From Dermacentor variabilis (Eukaryota; Arthropoda; Arachnida; Ixodida; Ixodidae), in the NCBI RefSeq assembly GCF_050947875.1, contig NC_134569.1:34682277-34746276 (forward strand): a stretch of DNA of 64,000 nt. Direction: 5' to 3'. This document shows, piece by piece, positions 49,826 through 61,281 of the stretch. The position numbers and the translations under genes are program-made. Under the pieces are notes generated by a model, which ran no database searches, was not told the DNA's origin, and saw only the letters and a program-made list of their open reading frames with translations. Numbering within the stretch: position 1 is the first letter of the stretch; every line of letters begins with the position of its first letter.

Positions 49826-52012
49826 ATTCGCCTAGCTGCTGTAGTCAAGTTCCTGCCTCAAACTGTTGCTCGAGTTACGGAACTTTTTTGAGCACCTTGC
49901 CGCGGCGGCAGATAACAATTGTTCTTGAACATTTAGCGAAACGATATGTATCGTAACGCAGTGATATACAGTTCAGGTTTTGAGAAAGTCTTCAGGACAG
50001 TTTGAACTGTTTAAAAATTACCGTGGCTTAAACGAATAAAAAAGAATGTGCGTAACAGATAATGGTGGCACATACAATAAGGCACAACGCATTTAAATAT
50101 GGTTGGTATATCTACAGAAAAATAAAAACATCCTCAATACGGCACTACGTAAATAAATTCTACTGTACGAAAGTGGCATGATAAGCAAATTGGTAGCGCA
50201 TCGACATGCTGAATAAATAGCGCTAGCAGCAAAACCACAGGCATACAGGCAACACACAGTTGTAAAACAAATTTTAGGTGCCGGAAAACGCTTCGTTTGT
50301 TGCTCGGAAGTTGAACAGTGCAGTAAGGTCTCACCGTTGATCACGCACTTCCAATGTTGTGCAAGTTAGCCTCTTGAGCACTCTAATCGTTGTCTATTAT
50401 CCATAGCATTCAAAAATAGATTAAATGGCGCATTTTGTTTCCTGTCTGGAACTCGCGGATTTGATAAATTTCGTAATGATAACTATCGAATAAAGACTTC
50501 AGCATGGGAACTTAGAAGTCATATCATTTTTTTTATCAAAGTATATATTTTGCTGTACTTGATGACTGTGAATTAACGACTATAAAATTTCCTTCATACA
50601 TAACTCGTGCTACGAGAAACCTACATCAAATGCTGGAATGAATTGTATTTTTCGCGCAGCCCAATGTCGCCTTCCCGAAAAACGAGTGCGGTGTCATCCT
50701 TTTATGTCTGTCTTAGCAGCATCGCTTTAATCTGAGGCTTTTGACCCCGACGATATGAAGAGAGACGTTCCGCGAAAAGACATCGTGAGACGTTTACATT
50801 TCATGGCAGCTCACATAAGCGAAAGAAAGTAACCTAAATAATAAAAAAAAACCAACTCTGAGCCGCTCTCACTTTGAGGCTACTAGTCCAGGTCTTTTTT
50901 TTAATGGTTTCTTCAAACATTGCCAGCGAAAAGGCTTCCAAGTTTTCAAAAGCGTCAGCGCGACGACCGCAGGCACCCTTTGAGTGAAAAGCAAAACGAC
51001 GAACGGGAGCAAGTGCTAGCAAAAACGGGCGCTTCCATTTCGGTCGCTTCTGGTTTTGTTTCCTCGCTTGACCTGCCTTTACTTAAAATTCTTGCACGTT
51101 TACTTTACTTGTTCTCTTTATTTTGCGTTCACTTTCAAGGCCCCGTGGGTGATCAACTTTTTAAATCGAAAGGAAGTTCATTAGGGCTGCGCGCGTGGGA
51201 CTGCCAGGAATCGGGCACCAGCGCTTCTTATAGATCCTCCGGGGGATCTAGCGGGAGCAGTCGCTTTCAATACACGACCCAAAGTGTCTGCTCGTCTTTG
51301 GACAGAGAAGAACTTCCGCTGAGAAGAGGACATAACATCCGCCGCCATGCAAGAAGGGAGACCGCCCAGCACGTTCGCTGGCCTTCAAGTGGGAAGAAGG
51401 CGCCGTAGCTGGTCGAGCTTATACGTGTTCGCTTCGTGCCTGTTCGCTCAATTGGTTCCGCGTGCACGTAATGGTCCAAAACTGGCTTGGTTTTGGCCTA
51501 AATACTGTTCAGCTGCTATGGGCATATAGACCGTGATAGATGCCTATGCGTTGTTCTTTAAATATTTTCTTTCCGTGGCAAACTGTATTGTACCGGTGAC
51601 GCAACAAGAAATCTCAGTAACGGGTTTTACAACCAATCGTGAGCAGTTCTGTTTGGTATATTGCTAAATAGAACCACTTCAGTGAAATATTAAATCATGA
51701 GATTTACCGCCCCGAAAGGGCACACTGTACCCTACTGTGAAGTTGTGAAGGACTTCGAGTTCATTTTGACCATCTGGGGTTATTTAACTTGCACCCAAGG
51801 CATGGTAACCTATAGCTTTTTATTTCGCTGCGATCGAGAGGGAGCCACCTCGGCCTGGCAATAATTGCGCCATATCATGCTCCGCAGCAAAGTGCCATAG
51901 CCACTGAATCAACGCAGTAAATGGGCTGCTTCAATTGAATGGCTAACTTTAACAGAGATGTGTAAATGCCTTTGTTCAGGACAACATTCATTTGGGCTAG
52001 ATGGTGCATACT
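49826..52012. other. Unassigned interval
   Basis: A 162-codon forward frame (50920-51408) is Ser/Arg-rich and has no domain. No repeat match was seen. Confidence 0.4.
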
Positions 52013-52133
52013 TCAATTAGGAAAGAACAGCGCCAACCATCACGAGAGAGAGAACGACAGAGGAAAAGCGCTTGTCCTGTGTCGTTCTCCCTCTCGTGAT
52101 CGTCTTAGTTGGTCCTGTTCCTTCCTAATTAAA
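52013..52133. repeat. 120-bp imperfect palindrome
   Basis: The left half ('tcaattaggaaagaacag', 'tcacgagagagagaacgac') is the inverse of the right half ('gtcgttctccctctcgtga', 'ctgttccttcctaatta'), centred on AGCGCT at 52067-52072 with no loop. The right arm has a few extra bases. It is a small fold-back unit. Confidence 0.8.
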
Positions 52134-54703
52134 ATGCCTTTGAAAATGCGGAAATTTCAAATTTCAAGCAATAGCCGATCAAAGATGGGATTCACGTATA
52201 GCTGAAAAAGCTACTACCTGAAATAGTTGCTGTAAAACATCTTTCAAAAAGGATGAGCAGGAAGAACAAAAGTAAGGACCGCCCCTTCAAAACCGGCTGT
52301 CTACGCTATGCTGAAGAAGAAAGGTAAAAATGATTAACGCTGACAGATGAAGAAGCGAAATAAAAAAATATATGAGGGAGAAAAGAACTGTACGTTAACG
52401 CGCTGTAACGCGCAACTTTTAGTCTGTCTCTTGGTCCACCTCTACTGAAGACGCGAAGCAATGTTGTATCGCACAAAAGTATCTTACAAAACCCCACATG
52501 CAAATCAACTAGTCAGATCATATTATACGCTGTTCATGTTTATTAAACCTATAACTTTGGTCCACGCGTTCTACGCTTTTCCCTCTTTTTCCTTGTTTTC
52601 TCCCAGTCTCCTTCCCCACCGCAGATGTCAATGCCTCCATTCAGGCCAACCTCTTAGCTTTTTCAACATACTAAACCTCTGCCTCTCGTTTATCACTTTG
52701 AATGCTGGTTCTCAGCCGCTCCAGTCACCCATGAAAATAACTACTAGTATCTTAACTAATAATTAACTAATTAATTGTTGCTCGAAATCACTGAAGGCCG
52801 ACCTAAGCACTTCCTCTGGTCGTGTGAAAGGCAACAGCGCGGTGTCAAACTGTAATTCTCCACGCGATCGAAGGCACTTCTTTTTACAGAGATATGCAGA
52901 GGCCGGAAATAATCGACTATGAGTTTTCTTTTTTACGTCACCTGTGTTCTTCCAGCTTTGCGTTACCACTCCTTTATATGTTTCAGTGCGGTAACTTCTT
53001 GATAGGTTTGCCTCCCTTATCAGGGACATTACACAGAGCTAAGATTTTGGCTTGTTTTTCCATGAAAATATGTGCGGTACGGTGATGTTACTTTTAGAAA
53101 AGACATACCGTAAAATAAGCGAATCAGCACCAAATATTTGTATGTTTTCACGGTGGTATGGAGGCATGGCGGCTCAGACCTTTATGGTAGCTACTCTCGT
53201 CACTATTGTTCTTCACAGTTTATGAACTTGTTGATTGAAACTGGCGCGAAAAGTCGAAATAACAAGGTGATAGCGATGATGCTATTAGCTTCGTCTTTTC
53301 GCGCTAGTTAGTTACCCTGCCTGGTTCAACATTAAAGAAAGTAAGTTCATTACATTTGACGAAATATATCGATGAGATCGAGCAGTTACCATAAAGAACG
53401 ATAAATATAGTGATTCTGTTGCTGAGTGTTTCTTGTCAACCATTGTTCTTGCACCTGCAGATGAAAGCACAACTGATGAGTTGCCGTGATTACCATGAAA
53501 AAGTCAGAAATTTTCTTAGTTAGTGAACAAGGAGCAAGCCTAATTGATATGCGCATCGCCCTCCACGCGAAATATCTATCGTTAAGTCGACGACCAATGT
53601 CAGTCTAGGTGTTGCGTCAGCGAGTTAGGCGTAGAAATGTGGATATGTGGCAAGGCCCCTGTGACATGAGTATGTCCTAGGCCGCACCCCACAATAGGGT
53701 TGCGCTAGCACGTATCAGGCTTGATGGATCTTACGTGGCGCATCTGTAGCACATTGTTATTGGAATGGCTAAAAAAGCAAACACAAGGTAATGCCGTGAG
53801 AACGATAGCGTTCTTTGTAGTGTTTATAATATGCAACCGTTACGGATAACGCGATCAACGAGCATGTCTACACAATGGCAATAAACGCCTCCGCAGTCTT
53901 GAGCCGCACTGAACTAAGGAAGCAGTAGAGTGTTCTTTGTCGCCGGTCTTCGGTCTGCTCTAGCTGTAGGTAGAGCTCTTGCTACAAGGTGGTGCAAGGG
54001 ATAGGTGACGGCGCTTCAGAACTTTTTTTTATTGCTTCCACTGCTGGGACCGGTGTGTAGAACGACACCCCATCACAGCACCAGATGTCAGCTATCGCTT
54101 GAGTTCTGTTCTACGCTGTAGTGGGGATGGGAAGGGTTGAGGGGGGAAAACACCGTAAAAGAAGCTGACGGTGTGGCTCTCACTTGCGCCACCATGCTGT
54201 CTCCGCAAGAAGCAAATAGAGTATAGCAGAACTCACATAGCAAGAAATCCAAGGCTCACGATCCATGTCTGCGGCTGGATAAAATTTTACACGATGGCAC
54301 TTTCGAAACTATTAGCAGTGCCTTCTTGAGTCTCTGTTTGTCCCCCATGACAAAAGTGAACAGTGATTGCCTTTCTTACTTGCATTTCCGTGCTTTTAAT
54401 TTATAATCTTAGTCTCAATGCTCTCGCGTCCAGGACAAGAGATGTTGCTTGAAAGGGCAGGTATATCAAGAATTGCTAGTCGCGTCTCTTGACATATATG
54501 TACATGATTATCACGTCGAAATTGTACAGTGGTTTCTTTTTAAAGGTGCTATTTTTCATTGTGTCGGATCACGCGAAGGAGTAGAGGCGCGGCTTAGAGA
54601 TGGATGTCTCAAAACATCGCTGACAAGAGCGTGGAACGTGAAGAAGGTATCTAGAATAGCGCAAAGAGAGCATTACAGGTCGTTCGTCAAAGACATTTCA
54701 GGC
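52134..54703. other. Unassigned interval
   Basis: About 2.6 kb of mixed sequence. No gene, repeat copy or transposon motif recognised. Confidence 0.4.
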
Positions 54704-54765
54704 AGGAGGAGGAGGAGGAGGAGGAGGAGGAGGAGGAGGAGGAGGAGGAGGAGGAGGAGGAGGAG
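54704..54765 (+). repeat. (AGG)n array, about 20 units
   Basis: A pure 62-bp trinucleotide array. On the reverse strand it is (CCT)n directly following 55206-54766, so it may be a retroelement tail. The poly-Pro and poly-Arg frames through it are artefacts. Confidence 0.95.
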
Positions 54766-55206
54766 TGTTGCTTGCTGCAGGCGAACCTAGCCTTGCAAAT
54801 TCTGTAGCCAGCTCCTCCGCCCAAGCACCACCTGGTAAACGCAGTAGTGTCTGAAGCCCGTCACATTTCGTGCGGTAATGTACCACTACTCGGTAGCACA
54901 AGCAACTTAACACGTAGCGCAACAGCCTGCGCGTCATCCAATCTACTTCGAACCCCAACGGCTCACCGTTCGCCCTCTAAACTTTAGGAGGAGCGAACAC
55001 ACCTCTCTCCATAGTATCCAGTGTTCCCCCGGGAACAAAATGCGACTTGTGCTTGAGTGTGGGGCTCTCTTACATTTCAGACCATCTAATACTACTACAC
55101 GTTCTGCGCTAAATTTAATACAGCCTAATAAGTAGCGGTTGTTGTCCGCATGAGCTTCACAGTGCACACATGCGATGATGAGCAAAGGCTTGTTTTGCAC
55201 CATCAA
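54766..55206 (-). other. Possible non-LTR element 3' region
   Basis: Open over two frames on the reverse strand and followed by (CCT)n. No LINE motif is recognisable, so the idea that it is a retroelement 3' end rests only on the simple-repeat tail. Confidence 0.3.
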
Positions 55207-58200
55207 GTTTAAGCTTCATATCTGTCTCTTAGTCACACAACCCATGCCATGCCTGCATCAAGCATGGAATAGGCAGTGACCATAATTTATGTTACATAAA
55301 CGGTTTAATATGATGAGAGAACGGACTGTGTTGTTCTCATTATTCTTCCTTAGTGAAATGGCCCAACCCACTCTGGGGGATAGGGATAAGTAGGGTGGTG
55401 AGAAGAATGTCTCTCTTGCCGGAAGATTACAGACTAGCTTAGTATTCCTTTATTTTGTACAGGATACTTTTCGTGGTAGAACGTATTTCATAGGAGTGCT
55501 GCGACTATACTGCGAGTTGACATCAAGAGAAAAAAGTCGATTTTGGCAGACCATGTGATGATTACAGCAGATATCCCGTGGTCATTCAGTTAATGCAATA
55601 GAATGACTACGAATAAAAGAGAAACGGACTCGAGGACGCTAGATGAATGCGTGTTTGACTAGATTTGGAAATTGCAATTCTAGGTTGAAATCCGCTTACA
55701 AGAGGCAGGAGTAAATGGAGGTGGCCAGGAGGAGCGGCTTTAGTGCATCGACGGGCGTAAGCGGGCCCAAGCGAAAAAAAAAAAAAAGAATTGAAGTGTT
55801 TTTTTTTTATTTTATTCAGTGTGACAGCATCGAAAGTAAATAAGAAAAAAAAAGAATGCACAACAAGAAAGAAGTGTTCCGGCTGTTCATTTGCTGCGAC
55901 ATTATGACAAGTAGTGTTTGTTTTGAATAAAAATGACTAGCTTACCGAACGCTCAAATGTCCGAAAGCCTCCATGGGCAAATTTGCTGAATATTACAGAC
56001 ATTTCGAGTAGATAACTGTAAGATGTCACATATGAAGTGTTCGTTTTGTGGACAAATGTGTGGCACTTGCGCGAAACGCTTGCTTTTGTCACGCGATAAA
56101 TAATATGCGTAGTTTTATTGTCACGCGCTGGAAGCGTTCCTTTTTTTTAATCTTTACTAAATTTACCCATGGGTAAGCTATTTCATGGCAGCAACCTTAG
56201 GCTTGTGGGCGGCTTGTGTCGTTCAGTGGTAAAGAAAATTATGCCCCACGTTCTGCACCGAAACGTCCTGCTGATAGAATAATTATTACTGTTATTGCTG
56301 ATTTCCTTTTTACCTTGGAGAGTTGTAGCTATGTACTTATGGTTTTATCTTCCGCGCTGGACCTTACTGTACCGCGACTTATTGATCATAAATATATATT
56401 GGATATAAATTCTGCAAACATGCAGTCTTTGCGCGTTCTAACTTGGCTCGCGATAACTTCACCGGCCCTCTAATAGCCCGTGCATTGTCCGCATACATTC
56501 CACAGTTTAAATTCACAAATGATATATGAATAACCGCAATATACTCAAACGTGAGTCATTAATAATAAATAATTATACAGGCGAAGAAAGTAACAATAAA
56601 AATCATGCTCTGTTTCTTTGGTTTCCGGCGATGGAGCTTCCAAGGAAACCTATTTCATTTCAGTTGGACCTCCGAAACCCTATGAGTCTTCTATCGATTT
56701 TAATAAAGGCGAGACAAATGACTGCCGTAACTAAGTTTTAATGAAGGCCCTCGTGTTCTGGAGTGTGCAATATCTTTTTGATTTCGGCGAAAGATTAAAC
56801 AGTTTTTGTTTGTTCTTTAGTTGTAAAGATAAATATCTATAATTATACATACACGACGTTCCTGCGGAATGTCATGCAAGTTTTTCTTCAGCGAGAAACT
56901 GCACTCACTCTTATTTCAATTAAGAAACTCAATTCGCTTGTGAAGCCTAAGGCACAATGAAAACTACATTTCCCATTCATTGTAATATAAAGATTACGGT
57001 AATTGCAGAGCATTTTGCTTTCTCCGATGGTAACGTACCGCATCCGGAAAGCTTCGGTTGCCTAGGTTTCTCCTAACTGATTAGAGCTTGTAACAGATGC
57101 ATTTCTCAAAACTTTAACGTTCCGTTTCATGTATAATCATTACAGTATCATAATATTCATAAATATCTCTTAGCAATCAAATAATTCTGCAGTTCTTGTT
57201 TGTTTCTTGTTTTGTTATTTTTTGTTTTTGTGCTAAGGTCACTAGCGAGGTTACAGGTATAAGATTAGCATTTCTTTCCTCCACTCTCCATGGCCAATAT
57301 ATCAGTCTTATTTTTTTTTCTTGTTCTTTTCTTCTTTGTGCTCTAACCCATTCATGCATATCGAAGCCGCACTTGTTAACAGGCCGAGTTTCACGAACAA
57401 GTAAAGCTATATTATCCGTTATCGCTGAGTTCATGCCCATGTTCGCGTGCATGTTTCCAGATGCCTTTCGCAGCTTTAGTAATCAGAAGTACAGATGTAC
57501 GGCTACTATAATAAAGCTACCACATGCGCAACACAAGCACTATGAATGGCTTCTGCTGCTGTCCAGATATATTAAGTTTGGCATCGAACGGACCCATGAA
57601 CAATAATGAGAAGCTGTATTCAAAAAGACAGTGAGACATTTCCACACACTGTGCAAGAATTATTGACATGGGTACAATGCCTTAATAACGTCGCGCTCTG
57701 AAAACACGGTAAGTAAGGTATTGCCCTTTGCGTTATCGTAAAACAATTCCGTGTTGATTTCTCTTACTGCTTTTCAATATAGTTTTAAACTATACTCTCC
57801 TTCATTTCACCTGCCCAATGTACCCCTTCTGCCGATTTTCCAAGTTATTATTTTTAGTTATTCGTTCACATTTCCTCATAATCATCTGGAGTAACATATG
57901 CCAAGCATTTGGCTAGGCTGACATAGTCAGCCTTCGTTGAAGTCTCTTACCTCCTACATTTCTGAATTCATGTTTAACACACCTTTTCCTGGGCGCTGCC
58001 TATGACACTGTCTAGTGCTTCCTGACTTGCTCTGGGCTTATTTTTCTGAGAGGACATACAGTTTTTCTTTACAGGCGTAATTATGGATAGCTGCACATCT
58101 GTTTTCGCCTGTATTTCTGGTCTGTTGATCAAATGAGAACTTTTTCTGAGCCTCCTGAGTTCAGAAAAGTTATTTGCTCTTTGACTAACGTGCACTCTTC

Positions 58201-58348
58201 TCTCAAAATTAAGTTCGCTAAGTTACAAACCATTCGTGCCAGAACAATTGCCCCTTTCAAAAAACCATGTACTTCCCTAATAAATGCACCCACACAACAT
58301 TCCGTGTGTAAATGTGGCGGTGTTTCACTTTCCTTTCGCTTTCCTTTC
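55207..58348. other. Unassigned interval, small RTE-like scrap
   Basis: At about 55516-55560 the sequence 'gagttgacatcaagagaaaa' resembles 'agttgacattaaaagaaaga' within RTE copy 1 (about 30020), so a short RTE remnant is possible. A 136-codon forward frame at 57196-57606 is hydrophobic and unassigned. Confidence 0.35.
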
Positions 58349-58410
58349 GCTTTTACTACCTGTTTGTGTTTTTCTGTGTAATTCTGCTACTCCTCTTTAT
58401 ATTCATTTGT
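58349..58410 (+). repeat. Direct repeat, unit 1
   Basis: 'ctacctgtttgtgtttttct' to 'actcctctttatattcat' reappears at 59166-59226 with about five differences, in the same orientation about 820 bp away. Confidence 0.8.
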
Positions 58411-58499
58411 GGTCAGTATTTCATCTCATGCTGTTTAACGACCTGGTCAACGGTAAAGGATTGAAGCCTCCAGTTACCTCGTAGAGCACTATTGCCAGC

Positions 58500-58700
58500 T
58501 CCACACACGTAAAAAATAATTCTGGCCACTGGCTAATAAAACAACGTCATCTGCGTGCATAAAACAGGAAAAAGCTTGTTACTTCGTCACATTGTCTTTT
58601 TTATGTGAAAGAATATAACCTACGAGACTCGTCAATGCATGCTTTTTTGTATAATATCAAAAGTAGTAAAACAAGCAGCACTGGCGCAGACATCCTTGAA
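58500..58700 (-). pseudogene. LINE reverse transcriptase scrap with YADD-like box
   Basis: On the reverse strand a LSHKKDN segment is followed by a short linker and then MHADDVVLLAS, the catalytic YADD box with Tyr changed to His, followed by stops. Only about 50 codons survive. The pattern fits the LINE group whose thumb fragment lies at 34680-34860. Confidence 0.5.
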
Positions 58701-59165
58701 TATATATATAGTGCAGCGGCCCTAGGCAGCCCTTCTAATGTTTAAGCTAGTTAAACGTTATTAGTTCCATATATGTTATTAGGTAACTCTATAATGCCTT
58801 TACTTCGACCTTTATCTTTAACCACGTTCGACAAAACCGTGCTGTTTATGTCGGCGTACTGCCACACGTGCCCAAGGACTCTGTATAACATTGTGATTTA
58901 TTTTCTTTTGCCATTTCGTATATGATTACTTATGGCTTATCATGTGCTTATTCTATCATCCCATTTTTCTACGCCGATACGTGGTTAACCTGCATAAAAA
59001 TGAAGACATCGTATTCCGCTTGTAGGAGGAAATGTTACTTTACATCCACTGAATTCGTAGATGAAATTTAATTTTACTTTGTTAATGGCATTTTGGGATT
59101 CCCTTGTTTTTGTACATATCCGCCAATGCAATCGGGAAAGCTAGTATTCTTGATTTTGCCGTCCA

Positions 59166-59226
59166 GTCATACTACCTATTTGTGTTTTTTCTGTGTGATT
59201 CTGCTACTCCTATTTATATTCATATG
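59166..59226 (+). repeat. Direct repeat, unit 2
   Basis: Second copy of the unit at 58349-58410. The pair may flank an insertion, or be two fragments of one dispersed family. Confidence 0.75.
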
Positions 59227-59635
59227 AGAGCTAGAATAAGTCTTTCCACTTATTCTAGCTGAGAATGTTGGAGCCATTATTTTATTGAAGTGAAATTAAA
59301 AAGAAGAGACGTCGTGCTCCGTTACGCATCTCTCCAATTTCTTTCACTATTTCTGCCTCCCTCTCATGGGTCGTTCCGTCACTGTAGCTCAATCACCCGA
59401 CCATATTCCCACAAATAATGTAGGTTAACGTGTCCCTTTCATTCAAAATGCTTCTGCTTGCATCTTGTATGACATCTTGCACTTATTAAGCACTTCACGC
59501 CCTGCATACAAAATCTTCAGCGTTATTTGGCTTTTCTTGCAAAATTTTTGGAACCCAGTTATTTTTTTTGCTTTTGGTTTATTTCTTGGGCAAGGATTGG
59601 CGCCGGCATGTTTTCCCGTGATGACGATAACGGCA

Positions 59636-59752
<117 letters not shown>

Positions 59753-61150
59753 GGCACCTCCTTCGAAACTGATCGATGACAAATAGCCATTTCGCCTGCT
59801 TGAGCGAAGGATGCAGAAAGTCGCCCTTTGAGAGAACCATGATACCTCTTTGCTTGTTACAAAAAGTAGCGCAAGATTAACGCAAACACATTGCAGGGTA
59901 CGAAGAACGAGCGCTAAATATACCATCCCATGGGATCGGGCTTATAATGCGCTACTTTCTGCTACAGCCACTCACTAGGCCATGAAAAATCTTTACTAAA
60001 GCCCTGCATTGCACTGCGTTCGTTTCCTAGAAGTGTCGGAAAAAACCTGAATATCTACTTCTCTTAGTGAACCAGACCTAAGTACAAAGATTGATCCCTG
60101 TTTGCCAAGTTGTAAATTCTAACGCTTCGTTATGCATTCAATTATGCTTGACTAACTCACTCAGAATGACTGAAACGAGCTCGACCAAGATACATCATAT
60201 CTACCCCTCTGGCGCGCATTTACAAAATGCCAATTCTGAGGGACGGCCATAAAAATGGCTCTTGTGTTATCTCTGGAACAACATGAATGCTTGCCTGTTC
60301 TTTCACACAATAAAGTGTCATCTACCCATGACTGCTATTACAATGTCAATGACAAATACCTATGTTCTGCGGAAGCCCGAAATGCAGAAAAAAGTTCATG
60401 AGAAAGAAAAACTCATCATCTCTCCGACTGTAGCACGACACTACAGGCTTCATGCTAGAGTTCGTTGGATGACAAGTTTTTCCTATCATATAATAATAAT
60501 GTCACAAGGACGTTAATAATCGGTCGACTAGAGCACAAGCACGAGGACATGTAGTCCAAACATCAGTGAAATATATACTGAGCAGGGGCTGCTCATCGAA
60601 CACACCCAAGAGCCTCATTGGAATGCGTATCGTTTGTGACAGGAAAGACTGGATAAAGCCTAGCAAGTAAGTTCAGACGCCGACTGTGCCGTGATTTCCG
60701 GCGAAGCGATAGAGTCTCCTACGCGAGATAGAATGGCTCGCGCCGAGCTGAATCCATGTGACAAGAAGCGAATCCGAATTGATGGTCCGCTCGACGACCA
60801 AAGCTTCTTAGCCGTCCTCCCAAGATCATGCAGACATTTTCCCGAGCACGTATAGAGATGAATAAGCAACAATACTAGTAAGTTCTTACAGCTATACAGA
60901 AGGAAGTACCGACGCATTAGTATCCTACTCACTTCCCCGCTACGTTCTTTTGTTATGTTGTTCATATTATCATTCTGTAAGCGATGAGCTAAAACTGAAA
61001 ACGATGAATAAGAACATGCTGCCTGCTGTGGTAGTTCCTGCAGTTGGCGCATATGCTGTTGTTGCCACTAAATGCGTAGTAGCTGCTCCCACGCTCCCCC
61101 TCTGTCTCCCTACCTACCTGCCTACCTACTAACCGACTTATCTACCTACT
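59753..61150. other. Unassigned interval
   Basis: A 130-codon reverse frame (61052-60660) has no family resemblance. The last 50 bp are built of CCTA-type units leading into the array that follows. Confidence 0.4.
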
Positions 61151-61281
61151 TCACTCACTCACTCACTCACTCACTCACTCACTCACTCACTCACTCACTC
61201 ACTCACTCACTCACTCACTCACTCACTCACTCACTCACTCACTCACTCACTCACTCACTCACTCACTCACTCACTCACTCA
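61151..61281 (+). repeat. (CACT)n array, about 33 units
   Basis: A 131-bp tetranucleotide array between CCTAC-type and CATC-type degenerate units. Similar TCAC repeats end some tick LINEs, but no LINE sequence is recognised beside it. Confidence 0.97.

Noticed and set aside
54449..54958. Poly-Arg and poly-Pro proteins
   Set aside because: They are translations of the (AGG)n array.
61151..61281. CRISPR-like or satellite array
   Set aside because: It is a plain tetranucleotide repeat without spacers. No array in the window has the repeat-spacer structure of a CRISPR.
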